From Foliimonas ilicis (GTDB taxonomy: Bacteria > Pseudomonadota > Alphaproteobacteria > Rhizobiales > Rhizobiaceae): 64,000 nucleotides of DNA. The notes beneath the pieces were generated by a model, which saw only the letters and a list, made by a program, of their open reading frames with translations, had not been told where the DNA came from and searched no databases. Numbering within the stretch: the stretch's first letter is position 1; every line of letters starts with the position of its first letter. The stretch spans positions 1-64,000 of the forward strand of contig NZ_JBDUUH010000007.1 in assembly GCF_039939195.1 (NCBI RefSeq), in the 5' to 3' direction. The translations under genes were made by a program, and so were the position numbers. Of this stretch, positions 52,315-61,452 are shown piece by piece.

Positions 52315-53061
52315 CTAACCGAGTGTTCCCAAGGTGGGGAATGTTTCGAGCAGCCAGTAGGACGCCGTCTGAACACCGCCCGTCAGGAAGAATACGCCCG
52401 CCAGAACCAGAAGCGCCCCGATGAGTTTTTCGATGCGCCCCAGATGAACGCGAAAACTTCCTACGAAACGCATGAAGGCTGCCGAGAACAAGGCAGCCAG
52501 CATGAACGGAATGCCAAGCCCCAGCGAATAGGCCGCAAGCAGCAATGCACCCTCGCCGACCGTCTCGCGACCGCCTGCAAGTGTGAGAATCGGCCCAAGC
52601 ACCGGCCCGATGCAAGGCGTCCAGCCAAAGGCGAAGGCCAGACCCATCACATAGGCAGCAGCAACGCTCGCCGGTTTGCCCTGAGATTGAAAGCGCGCTT
52701 CGCGCGACAGAAACGGAATGCGCAGAACGCCCAGGAAATTGAGGCCCATGATGATGATGAGCACACCCGCGACCATCGCCAGGGTTTCCTGGTAGACTCT
52801 CAGGAAGCGCCCGATCGTTGAGGCACCCGCCCCGAGCGCGATGAATACGGTGCTGAAACCCAACACGAAGGCAAACGATGTAATCAAAAGGATTCGGCGT
52901 GTGGAAGACTCTTTGGTCTTCTCCGGTTGCTCGCGAAAATCTTCGACGGAAACACCGGCCATGTAGCAAAGATAGGGAGGCACAAGCGGCAACACGCAAG
53001 GCGAAAGAAACGAGAGCGCCCCGGCTCCGATTGCACTTACATATCCTACGTCTAACGCCAT
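52315..53061 (-). CDS. ccdA: CcdA-family cytochrome c biogenesis / thiol-disulfide transport protein
   Basis: A 248-residue inner-membrane protein with six helices, the minimal DsbD-type core. The redox cysteine motifs are present: FLSPCVLPLVPPYLC (C22 and C32) and FGWTPCIGPVLGPIL. CcdA passes electrons from cytosolic thioredoxin to periplasmic thiol proteins for cytochrome c maturation. It is leftward, 85 bases upstream of glmU, with no recognised terminator between them. The 152 bases upstream up to tRNA-Lys hold its promoter region, where nothing specific was identified. Confidence 0.93.
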   Translation of the reverse strand: MALDVGYVSAIGAGALSFLSPCVLPLVPPYLCYMAGVSVEDFREQPEKTKESSTRRILLITSFAFVLGFSTVFIALGAGASTIGRFLRVYQETLAMVAGVLIIIMGLNFLGVLRIPFLSREARFQSQGKPASVAAAYVMGLAFAFGWTPCIGPVLGPILTLAGGRETVGEGALLLAAYSLGLGIPFMLAALFSAAFMRFVGSFRVHLGRIEKLIGALLVLAGVFFLTGGVQTASYWLLETFPTLGTLG

Positions 53062-53213
53062 TCTAACCCCGCAACGATTTCGAAGCCCTATAACGCCTCG
53101 AAATTGGCTGCTCCAATCACCATTCCGTGCCCGCTATGAGAGCAGCGCAAAACCATACAGGAATGATTGGATTTTGGATGGTGAGCGCGCGTCTAGTTAA
53201 ATCAGTGGTTTAT

Positions 53214-53288
53214 TGGTGGGCGGGGTGGGTATCGAACCCACGACCATTCGATTAAAAGTCGAATGCTCTACCACTGAGCTACCCGCCC
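53214..53288 (-). tRNA. tRNA-Lys(TTT)
   Basis: A complete 75-base tRNA including an encoded CCA. The acceptor GGGCGGG (53288-53282) pairs with CCCGCCC (53224-53218), with discriminator A at 53217 and CCA at 53216-53214. The D-arm reads GCTCAGTGGTAGAGC; the anticodon loop CTTTTAA has anticodon TTT at 53256-53254; the T-loop is TTCGATA. It lies 66 bases downstream of a truncated, different tRNA-Lys copy. Confidence 0.95.
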
Positions 53289-53354
53289 TAATACTGTTGC
53301 AGCGCAGCAACTTATCTCAAGGTTGCGTGACTTATCATGAACCATCGTGAAGTC

Positions 53355-53400
53355 CAGTGATTAAAAGTCAGTTGCTCTACCGGCTGAGCCACGCGCTCCC
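53355..53400 (-). pseudogene. truncated tRNA-Lys fragment (5' half)
   Basis: On the minus strand the sequence GGGAGCGCGTGGCTCAGCC continues GGTAGAGCAACTGACTTTTA and then ATCACT: an acceptor 5' strand, a perfect D-arm and an anticodon arm with loop CTTTTAA (anticodon TTT, one C-C mismatch in the stem). No variable loop, T-arm or 3' acceptor strand follows. It differs from the intact neighbour in the acceptor and anticodon stems, so it is not a simple tandem copy of it. It is likely a remnant of another tRNA-Lys gene broken by recombination or deletion. Confidence 0.75.
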
Positions 53401-53561
53401 GAGGCGGAAACGCCCTGGAAATTTCGGCGGAACATAGGGAGAGTGCGGTATGCGGTCAACCTGAAAAATCAACATCATGCACGAACTCACAATTGACGTG
53501 ACGAGAGCCGATATTTCCATTGGAAACGGCGCGCGATTTCTGACACGTTGCAGTTGTATAG

Positions 53562-53587
53562 GGAACTTTTTGTAATGATCGTACGTT
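53562..53587 (+). promoter_or_regulatory. EcfG-type (general stress response) promoter of the BA14K gene
   Basis: GGAAC (53562-53566), a 17-base spacer, then CGTT (53584-53587), 42 bases before the BA14K start codon. This exactly fits the established alphaproteobacterial EcfG consensus GGAAC-N16/17-CGTT. It predicts induction by general stress and stationary phase through the PhyR-NepR-EcfG cascade. Confidence 0.75.
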
Positions 53588-53629
53588 TCATCGATCAAGG
53601 GATGGTTCGTACAAGATCAGGAGCAACAA

Positions 53630-54133
53630 ATGAAACGGTTTTTGTCGACAATGTGCGCTGCGGCGCTCTCTATGACGTTAGCAGCAACATCTTTCATGCC
53701 TGCCAACGCCGCGCCTGTTTATGTTCCTAAAGTTGCCAGTGGCGTATCAGGTGCTGCAATTGACGTACAAAACGTTCAGTACAACCGCCGTGATCGCCGG
53801 ATTGAGAGGCGTATAGATCGTCGCTGGGACCGTCGTCAGGTGCGTCGTGACTATCGAAACGATCGCCGCGGCTATTACCGTGGTCACCGAGGCTACAGCA
53901 ATTATCGCCGCGGATATCGCCGCCATAACGATGGCATGTGGTATCCGGCAGCGGCCTTCATCGCAGGTGCGATAATCGGCGGCGCGATCAATCAGCCGGC
54001 GCCGCGTCCTGTGTACCGTGGCGGCAATGCTCACGTTCAGTGGTGCCACAATCGCTATCGTTCGTATCGCGCGTCGGACAATACGTTCCAGCCATATAAT
54101 GGCCCGCGTCAGCTATGCCGTTCGCCTTACTGA
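53630..54133 (+). CDS. BA14K-family (lectin-like) exported protein
   Basis: A 167-residue exported protein. Signal peptide MKRFLSTMCAAALSMTLAATSFMPANA; a central extremely Arg/Tyr-rich low-complexity stretch (RRDRRIERRIDRRWDRRQV and onward, residues about 53-100); a membrane-like segment WYPAAAFIAGAIIGGAI; and the C-terminal BA14K signature HVQWCHNRYRSYRASDNTF with PYNGPRQLC. The family was named for a Brucella abortus immunoreactive protein with lectin-like properties. An EcfG-type promoter precedes it and a strong terminator follows. It is monocistronic. Confidence 0.92.
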   Translation: MKRFLSTMCAAALSMTLAATSFMPANAAPVYVPKVASGVSGAAIDVQNVQYNRRDRRIERRIDRRWDRRQVRRDYRNDRRGYYRGHRGYSNYRRGYRRHNDGMWYPAAAFIAGAIIGGAINQPAPRPVYRGGNAHVQWCHNRYRSYRASDNTFQPYNGPRQLCRSPY

Positions 54134-54156
54134 TAGGCCCCCGGCAAACAGAAAAA

Positions 54157-54184
54157 CCCGCGCTTCGCAGCGCGGGTTTTTTTT
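54157..54184. terminator. bidirectional terminator between BA14K gene and Anbu operon
   Basis: CCCGCGCT (54157-54164) and AGCGCGGG (54169-54176) form a perfect 8-bp stem with a four-base loop, an A-run before (54152-54156) and an eight-base T-run after. It serves the rightward BA14K transcript and, on the other strand, the Anbu operon, whose stop codon lies inside the T-run edge at 54183-54185. Confidence 0.93.
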
Positions 54185-54914
54185 ATGCCTTGAAATCCGG
54201 AAGGCTCTGGAATGCGGCTTTCAGCGCATCCGACCAACCTTCGGAGATAGCCCGGTAATAAGGGTCATCAGCTCCGATTCGCTTCTTCATGCCGACTTTC
54301 AGCGCATCTGCTTCATAAAAAAGCATGTCCAGTGGAAGCCCAACAGAAAGGTTGGATTTCAATGTAGAATCAAAGGACACCAGCAAAAGCTTCACCGTTT
54401 CCGCGAAGCTCATTTCCTTGTCGTAGGCGCGCACTATGATCGGCTTGCCATACTTCGTCTCGCCGATCTGGAAAAACGGTGTGTCGTCGGTCGATTCGAT
54501 GAAATTCCCTTCCGGGTAAATCATGAAGAGACGTGGCTCGGAGCCTTTGATCTGACCGCCGAGAATGAACGACGCGTTGAAATAGGAATCTGCGCGTTGC
54601 CCGACCGGTGACGAATTGGCGATCACTTCTTTCACCGTGTCGCCCACAAGACGTGCCGTCTGATACATGGACGGCGTCTTCAGCAAGGTCGAGCTTCGGT
54701 CCGCCGCCGCCTTGGAGCGCTCGTCGAGAAGGCTGACCACAGCCTGAGTCGTTGCGAGATTTCCCGCCGACATAAGCACGACCACGCGTTCGCCCGGCGT
54801 CTCCCATACCCGCATTTTGCGGAATGTGGAGATCGAATCGATACCGGCATTGGTGCGCGTATCCGACATGAATACGAGCCCGCGGTCTATTTTCAGGCCT
54901 ACACAATAGGTCAT
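54183..54914 (-). CDS. Anbu: proteasome/HslV-like peptidase
   Basis: A 243-residue N-terminal-nucleophile hydrolase of the Anbu (ancestral beta subunit) family. It starts MTYCVGLKIDRGLVFMSDTRTNAG: Met removal would expose a catalytic Thr, with Asp in SDTRTNAG and a Lys in TFRKMRVW as the other expected proteasome-type residues. The downstream VVVLMSAGNLATTQAV segment corresponds to the proteasome glycine loop. Family members assemble into ring or lock-washer particles; their peptidase activity and targets are poorly defined. It is the last gene of a four-gene operon with an ATP-grasp enzyme, an alpha-E protein and a transglutaminase-like protein, beginning 31 bases after the last. Confidence 0.93.
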   Translation of the reverse strand: MTYCVGLKIDRGLVFMSDTRTNAGIDSISTFRKMRVWETPGERVVVLMSAGNLATTQAVVSLLDERSKAAADRSSTLLKTPSMYQTARLVGDTVKEVIANSSPVGQRADSYFNASFILGGQIKGSEPRLFMIYPEGNFIESTDDTPFFQIGETKYGKPIIVRAYDKEMSFAETVKLLLVSFDSTLKSNLSVGLPLDMLFYEADALKVGMKKRIGADDPYYRAISEGWSDALKAAFQSLPDFKA

Positions 54915-54945
54915 GGAATCATCCGGCGTATCGGCGATGCCGGAA

Positions 54946-55740
54946 TTACTGCTCCACGGTTATCCACACCGCAAGCTCTTCCGCCGCCTGTCCCAAGCGA
55001 ATTCCCGAAACCGGCGCTGCCTCCCGGTAGTCGCGGCCGGTTGCAATCCGCACATATCGCTCGTCTGGCGATATGCCGTTTGCCGCGTCAAATGCCACCC
55101 ATCCGAGCGAATCGACATAGGCTTCCGCCCAGGCATGGCTTGCCGCCTGCTCCGTCGTGCCGTCCATCAGGAGATAGCCGCTGACATAACGCGCCGGAAA
55201 CTTCATAAGGCGCGCTGCCGAAATGAAGATATGCGCGTGATCCTGGCAAACGCCCTCGCCGCGCCCCAGCGCTTGTTCTGCCGTCGTCGTCGCATCGGTC
55301 GAGCCGGTCTTGTAAGCGACTTTTTCCGCAATCGTGCCCATAAGCGTGTGCAGACGGGCGATGTCGCTGCCGTCCGATACGCTGGCAGCAAGGCTGGCAA
55401 CAAGTTCGCCGCCTTCGGTCAACGGTGTCTCGCGCTCGAATAGCCAAAGCGGCGCAAAACCGTAATGTGCGCCGGTAACGCCGGCCTTGTTGGACGTCTG
55501 CACGCTGCCGGAGGCCTCCACGACAACCAATTGCGTGTTGCCGTCTATGCTGACCAGACGATTCTCATTGCCGAAATGATCGGTAAATCCGACTTCTTCC
55601 TTAGCGCCCTCGAGTTTCAGCGACCATGAAAGCACAGCCTGTGTTGGCCCGCTGCGCGGTATCAGCCGCAAACGCTGCAGCGCATAGCTGAGCGTCACGT
55701 CGTAGCTGTATTCCGTGCGGTGGCTGATCTTGAGATACAT
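54946..55740 (-). CDS. transglutaminase-like cysteine protease fold protein
   Basis: A 264-residue protein with an N-terminal beta domain (MYLKISHRTEYSYD, residues about 1-100) and a transglutaminase-like core. The catalytic triad is intact: C165 (GEGVCQDHAHIFI), H202 (ASHAWAEAYV) and D218 (WVAFDAANG). It belongs to the bacterial group found beside circularly permuted ATP-grasp and alpha-E proteins. Papain-like activity, hydrolysis or transfer at an amide bond, is expected. It has no signal peptide, so it acts in the cytosol. It starts two bases after the alpha-E stop, pointing to coupled translation. Confidence 0.93.
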   Translation of the reverse strand: MYLKISHRTEYSYDVTLSYALQRLRLIPRSGPTQAVLSWSLKLEGAKEEVGFTDHFGNENRLVSIDGNTQLVVVEASGSVQTSNKAGVTGAHYGFAPLWLFERETPLTEGGELVASLAASVSDGSDIARLHTLMGTIAEKVAYKTGSTDATTTAEQALGRGEGVCQDHAHIFISAARLMKFPARYVSGYLLMDGTTEQAASHAWAEAYVDSLGWVAFDAANGISPDERYVRIATGRDYREAAPVSGIRLGQAAEELAVWITVEQ

Positions 55741-55742
55741 GA

Positions 55743-56684
55743 TCAGTAAAACCGGTAATCGGCGGCGACTTCATTGCCGAGCGCGTTGTTCTGATTGACA
55801 AAATCGGTCAGAAACTCATGCAGGCCCATATCGAATACATCCTTGATCGAGCTGACCTGGAGCTTGGCGAGCGTGCGCTTCACGGTTTCATGGCAGGGAT
55901 GCCAGCATCCATAATCATTGCCGAGCGCCTGCAAGACGGTGAAAATGTTCTTGTAGCAAAAAGCCAGAGAGCGCGGCATCCGTTCATTCAGGATCAGATA
56001 GTCCGCAATGTTGGTCGGCCGGTAATCCGCATCATAGACCCAGCGATAGGAACGATGCGCGGCGACCGAGCGCAGGATCGATTCCCACTGGTAATTGTCG
56101 AGAGACGATCCGACCCATGAGACGGACGGCAAAAGCACGTAATATTTTACGTCGAGAATGCGCGCGGTGTTGTCGGCACGCTCCACAAATGTCCCGATCT
56201 GGCAAAAATCAAAGATTTCGTTGCGCAACATCGTGCCGTGGAATGAACCACGGATAAGCGCGGTTTCGCGTTTGATGGCATCGAGAACCTTGGGCAGTTC
56301 GCGCTCGTCGATAGGATCGGCCAAAATCCGTTTCAGAGACATCCACGCTTCGTTGATGCTTTCCCATGTTTCGCGGGTAAGCGCTGTACGCACCATGCGG
56401 CCATTGTTGCGTGCGGTTTCGATTGACGACATCACACTCGACGGGTTCGAAACGTCCCGCAGCAGAAAATCCGCGGCATTTTCGGCCGTAACCTCACTGT
56501 ATTTGCTACGAAACGCCGTCTCCGCCCCGGCGCTGAGAAGAACGGAATTCCATTCCTCCACCACGCTGTAAGTGCGGGTAAGCGCCATGCGAAGCCCGGC
56601 ATCCACGAGGCGCGCCATGTTTTCGGCACGCTCGATATAACGATTCATCCAGTAGAGGCCGTTTGCGGTACGCCCTAGAAGCAT
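55743..56684 (-). CDS. alpha-E domain protein (DUF403)
   Basis: A 313-residue all-helical protein of the alpha-E (DUF403) family. It has the two family motifs: LYWMNRYIERAENMARLVDAG at the N-terminus and FCQIGTFVERADNTARILD in the middle, which suggest an internal duplication. No known catalytic site is present. In this gene neighbourhood it is thought to assist the ATP-grasp ligase, but no biochemistry settles this. It begins 21 bases after the ATP-grasp stop and ends two bases before the transglutaminase-like gene. Confidence 0.92.
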   Translation of the reverse strand: MLLGRTANGLYWMNRYIERAENMARLVDAGLRMALTRTYSVVEEWNSVLLSAGAETAFRSKYSEVTAENAADFLLRDVSNPSSVMSSIETARNNGRMVRTALTRETWESINEAWMSLKRILADPIDERELPKVLDAIKRETALIRGSFHGTMLRNEIFDFCQIGTFVERADNTARILDVKYYVLLPSVSWVGSSLDNYQWESILRSVAAHRSYRWVYDADYRPTNIADYLILNERMPRSLAFCYKNIFTVLQALGNDYGCWHPCHETVKRTLAKLQVSSIKDVFDMGLHEFLTDFVNQNNALGNEVAADYRFY

Positions 56685-56705
56685 GAGCGCACCACCGCTT
56701 TGCGA

Positions 56706-58118
56706 TCAGTCATCAAGCACCCACGTATCTTTCGTTCCTCCGCCCTGCGAGGAGTTCACCACCAGCGAACCTTCCTTCAGCGCGACACGTGTCAGTCCGC
56801 CCGGCACGATCTGGATCCGGTCGGAAACAAGAACGAAGGGCCGCAGATCCACGTGGCGCGGCGCCAACCCGGCTTCAGTCAGGATCGGGCATGTCGAGAG
56901 CGACAGCGTCGGCTGCGCGATATAGTTCGAAGGCCGCGCGGCAAGTTTCTTGGAAAAATTTTCACGCTCAGTTTTGCTCGCCGCAGGCCCGACCAGCATT
57001 CCATAGCCGCCGGAGCCGTGAACCTCTTTGACGACCAGCTCGGAAAGGTTTTCCTGTACATATTTGAGGCTGTCCGCTTCCGAGCAGCGATATGTCGGAA
57101 TGTTGCCGAGTATCGCCTTTCGGCCCGTATAGAACTCGATGATTTCCGGCATGTAGGAATAAATCGCCTTGTCATCGGCGATACCAGTGCCCGGCGCATT
57201 CGCAATCGTGATCTTGCCCGCGCGATACACATCCATAATGCCCGGAACGCCAAGGGCTGAATCCGGGCGGAAGGTCAGCGGGTCGAGATAATCGTCATCC
57301 ACACGGCGATAAAGCACGTCGATGCGCTTGTATCCCTGGGTCGTGCGCATCGCGACATGACCGTCAACGACCCTGAGATCAGGGCCTTCGACCAGCTCGA
57401 CGCCCATCTGGTCCGCAAGAAACGCATGTTCGAAATAGGCCGAATTGAAACTGCCGGGGGTCAGAACCGCAATTGTCGGGCTTCCCGAAACTCCATCCGG
57501 TTTTACCGCAGCGAGAGACTGCCGCAGCAATTGCGGATAGTTCTCGACTGAACGCACCTTGATGCGCTGAAACAGCTCCGGGAAAAGCTGCATCATGGTT
57601 TCGCGGTTTTCGAGCATGTAGGACACGCCCGAAGGCGTTCGCGCATTGTCCTCCAGAACATAGAATTCGTTTTCGCTGATCCGCACGATATCGACGCCGA
57701 TAATATGCGTGTAAACGCCTGCAGGCGGGCGAACGCCGATCATTTCCGGCAGGAATGCAGCGTTGTTGGCAATCAGCTCTTTGGGAATGCGGCCTGCCCG
57801 GATGATTTCCTGACGATGATAGATGTCGTCCAGAAAGGCATTCAGCGCCTGAACGCGCTGCTCGATCCCTTGCGTCAGACGACGCCATTCGGCACCGGAA
57901 ATTATGCGGGGAACGATGTCGAACGGAATGAGACGCTCGGCCGCTTCCTGCTCTCCGTAAACAGCAAAAGTGATCCCCGTTTTGCGAAACACGCGTTCCG
58001 CATCCTGCATCTTTTCCGTAAGACGCGTCGGGTCCTGTTTCTTCAGCCAGTCGTCGTAACCCGAATAGGGCTTTCTCAGTTCGCTTCCATCTGGAAGCAT
58101 TTCATCAAACGCAGGCAA
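56706..58118 (-). CDS. circularly permuted ATP-grasp protein (DUF404/DUF407)
   Basis: A 470-residue ATP-grasp ligase with the domain order permuted relative to glutathione synthetase-like enzymes. Seen: VLEDNARTPSGVSYMLENR near residue 155 and, in the C-terminal third, the Gly-rich nucleotide loop VVKEVHGSGGYGMLVGP, then VNSSQGGGTKDTWVL at the end. It presumably forms an amide bond with ATP. The start is taken as TTG 58118, with GGGAG seven bases upstream and product (M)PAFDEML as in the family; ATGs at 58142 and 58100 are alternatives. It heads the operon with alpha-E, transglutaminase-like and Anbu genes. Confidence 0.9.
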   Translation of the reverse strand: MPAFDEMLPDGSELRKPYSGYDDWLKKQDPTRLTEKMQDAERVFRKTGITFAVYGEQEAAERLIPFDIVPRIISGAEWRRLTQGIEQRVQALNAFLDDIYHRQEIIRAGRIPKELIANNAAFLPEMIGVRPPAGVYTHIIGVDIVRISENEFYVLEDNARTPSGVSYMLENRETMMQLFPELFQRIKVRSVENYPQLLRQSLAAVKPDGVSGSPTIAVLTPGSFNSAYFEHAFLADQMGVELVEGPDLRVVDGHVAMRTTQGYKRIDVLYRRVDDDYLDPLTFRPDSALGVPGIMDVYRAGKITIANAPGTGIADDKAIYSYMPEIIEFYTGRKAILGNIPTYRCSEADSLKYVQENLSELVVKEVHGSGGYGMLVGPAASKTERENFSKKLAARPSNYIAQPTLSLSTCPILTEAGLAPRHVDLRPFVLVSDRIQIVPGGLTRVALKEGSLVVNSSQGGGTKDTWVLDD

Positions 58119-58310
58119 GCGCTTACTCCCATGTAGTCCCATTTCAAATGGGTACTTCGGGAAATGCAAGCGCAATCGAGAAGGTTGCAAAAAATGCTTG
58201 CGCAATCTTCGCGCGCTGCCCATTTCGAAGGCGAATTGCCCAGGCTTTTGAGCAAAAAATGAGCGTAATTCAGTAAATGAGACAGGAATTTCTCAAATCG
58301 CGCAGAGCGA

Positions 58311-58354
58311 TGAAACCGAACTTCTGCTTCGCACGTATAAATGTGAAACCGAAC
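58311..58354. repeat. two direct repeats TGAAACCGAAC upstream of the DUF4864 gene
   Basis: TGAAACCGAAC occurs at 58311-58321 and again at 58344-58354, offset 33 bases (about three helical turns), in the divergent gap between the ATP-grasp operon and the DUF4864 gene. The second copy abuts the ribosome site of the latter. Same-face direct repeats suggest a regulator site. The rest of the gap (58119-58310) shows no confident promoter boxes. Confidence 0.5.
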
Positions 58355-58368
58355 GGAGGGTAATACCG

Positions 58369-58781
58369 ATGCTTCGCAGCCTTATTGTTTCAGGATTCGT
58401 TTTGGCGGCCTTGAGCACGAATGCGTTTACAGGCGAAGCGGAGGTGAAAGGCGCACAGTCGGTGATCGGCTCGCAACTGGAAGCGTTTCAGTCCAACAAC
58501 GAATCCGCCGCCTATAATTACGCAGCCCCCAACGTCAAACGCATCTTCCCGACGGTCGACAGCTTCATGTCGATGGTGACGAATGCCTACAAGCCGGTTC
58601 GTCAGCCGAAATCGTTCGCGTTCGGAAAGTCGGAAGAAAACGGCGGCAAGATCGTACAGCAGGTCTATATCGTCGGCCCCGACAGCAAGGATTACGAGGC
58701 GCTCTACACGCTGGAGCAGCAGCCCGACGGTTCCTGGCTCATCACCGGTGTCAGCCTGAGGGCATCCAACGCGCTTAGCAT

Positions 58782-58785
<4 letters not shown>
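58369..58785 (+). CDS. DUF4864 exported protein
   Basis: A 138-residue protein with a signal peptide (MLRSLIVSGFVLAALSTNAF, cleaved around TGEA). The mature part fits DUF4864: VIGSQLEAFQSNNESAAYNYAAPNVKRIFPTVDSFMSMV and a C-terminal WLITGVSLRAS, a cystatin/NTF2-like alpha plus beta fold found in the periplasm of alphaproteobacteria. Function is unknown. It is divergent from the Anbu operon and shares direct repeats upstream, so co-regulation is possible. Its stop overlaps the convergent tgt stop by four bases. Confidence 0.9.
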
Positions 58786-59908
<1,123 letters not shown>

Positions 59909-59912
<4 letters not shown>

Positions 59913-60985
59913 CGTACCTCGGAAGGGAAAAGCAGGCTGCTGTCGCCATAGGAGTAAAAGCGATAGCCGTTTTTGATCGCATGGGCATAGGCGTCACGCA
60001 TCGTCTCAAGCCCGGAAAACGCCGAAACGAGCATGAACAAAGTCGAACGCGGCAGATGAAAATTCGTCATCAGCGCATCGACGATTTTGAATTTGTAGCC
60101 CGGCGTGATGAAAATCCTGGTTTCGCCGGACCATTCGCCAATTTGACCGGGTTCGGTCGCAGCACTTTCAAGCAGGCGCAGCGAGGTCGTTCCGACCGCG
60201 ATCACCTTGTTGCCGCGCACACGGGCGGCATTTATCGCATCTGCCGTTTGCGCTGAAACTTGGCCGGTCTCGCCATGCATCTTATGATCAGTCGTGTCGT
60301 CAGCCTTGACCGGCAGAAACGTTCCGGCCCCGACATGCAGGGTCACGAAATGCCGTTCGATGCCGCGTGCGTCGAGCTTTTCGAAAAGTTCCGGTGTGAA
60401 ATGAAGTCCTGCAGTGGGAGCAGCTACAGCGCCCTCTTCGCGTGCATAGACCGTCTGGTAATCGGCACGGTCGCGATCGTCCTCCTCGCGCTTCGAGGCG
60501 ATGTAAGGCGGCAGCGGTATGTGGCCGACAGCGTGCAAGGCTTCATCCAGCACGACGCCCGACATGTCGAAACCGAGCAGAACTTCGCCAGCCTCGCGCT
60601 TTTCAAGCACGGTGGCATCGAGACTTCCCGCAAAACACATATTCTGGTCATGGCCGAAGCTGATGCGGTCGCCTTCTGCCAAACGTTTTGCTGGGCGCAT
60701 GAATGCCAGCCATTGGTCGGGCGCGACGCGCATATGCAGCGTTGCATCGACATTTGCTGTCGCATCGCCGCGCCTGCGAACACCGTTCAATTGCGCGGGT
60801 ATGACCTTGGTGTCGTTGAACACCATGACATCGCCGGGTTCCAGCAAATCCGGCAGGTCGAAAACACGCAAATCCTCGCGTTTGCCGTGTTGGACGAGCA
60901 AAAGCCGCGCCGAATCCCGCGGACTGGCGGGGCGCAGCGCTATGTTTTCTTCAGGAAGATCGAAATCAAAAAGGTCGACACGCAT
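59909..60985 (-). CDS. queA: S-adenosylmethionine:tRNA ribosyltransferase-isomerase
   Basis: A 358-residue enzyme converting preQ1-tRNA to epoxyqueuosine-tRNA. It starts MRVDLFDFDLPEENIALRPASPRDSARLLL and shows GDVMVFNDTKVIPAQL, YAREEGAVAAPTAGLHFT and HFVTLHVGAGTFLPVK, all family hallmarks. The start codon overlaps the YdcZ-like stop by one base (TGATG); the frame extends 85 codons upstream through that gene and was not used. It is co-transcribed with tgt, which performs the preceding step. Confidence 0.96.
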
Positions 60986-61434
60986 CAGTAAAGTCGAATC
61001 ATCAATGCGCCAGCAAGAAGCATCATGGCCCCGGCAATCCGGCCAACTGAAATCTCGCGCACGGCAACGCCAAGATAGCCGACGCGATCGATGAGCATTC
61101 CGGCGATCAATTGCCCGGTCACGAGAAACGCCATCAATGCCGCCGCTCCAAGCTTTGGCGTGAGGATCGTCGCACTCGTAACATACAGGCCGCCGAGACA
61201 GCCACCGGCGATGAAAAGCCATGGAGCCGGTGCACGCCAATCGAGCGAGATACCCTGCATGCGCGTGAACACGAAGGTCACGATGGCAAGCACGACAGCG
61301 CCGGCGAAGAACGAAATAGCGGCAGCGGCCACGGGAAGACCCAGGCCGCGCGCCAGTTCAGAGTTTACGGGTGCCTGCAAAGCGATGCAGGCACCGGCGA
61401 GGACGCCGAGCAGAGACCAGAAAAAACCTGCCAC
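60985..61434 (-). CDS. DMT-superfamily membrane protein (YdcZ/DUF606)
   Basis: A 149-residue protein with five predicted membrane helices (for example SLLGVLAGACIALQAPVNSELAR and AAALMAFLVTGQLIAGMLIDRVG), matching the single-domain YdcZ/DUF606 group of drug/metabolite transporters. It starts at GTG with AGG seven bases upstream. Its position between cyclophilin and queA genes, with stop overlapping the queA start, makes it part of the operon; a role with queuosine precursors is only a guess. The DUF606 transport substrate is not known in general. Confidence 0.88.
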   Translation of the reverse strand: MAGFFWSLLGVLAGACIALQAPVNSELARGLGLPVAAAAISFFAGAVVLAIVTFVFTRMQGISLDWRAPAPWLFIAGGCLGGLYVTSATILTPKLGAAALMAFLVTGQLIAGMLIDRVGYLGVAVREISVGRIAGAMMLLAGALMIRLY

Positions 61435-61452
61435 GGCAGACCTCGTTCAGTT

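Noticed and set aside
53355..53400. Second complete tRNA-Lys gene
   Set aside because: The T-arm and 3' acceptor strand are missing and the downstream sequence cannot pair with the acceptor 5' strand.
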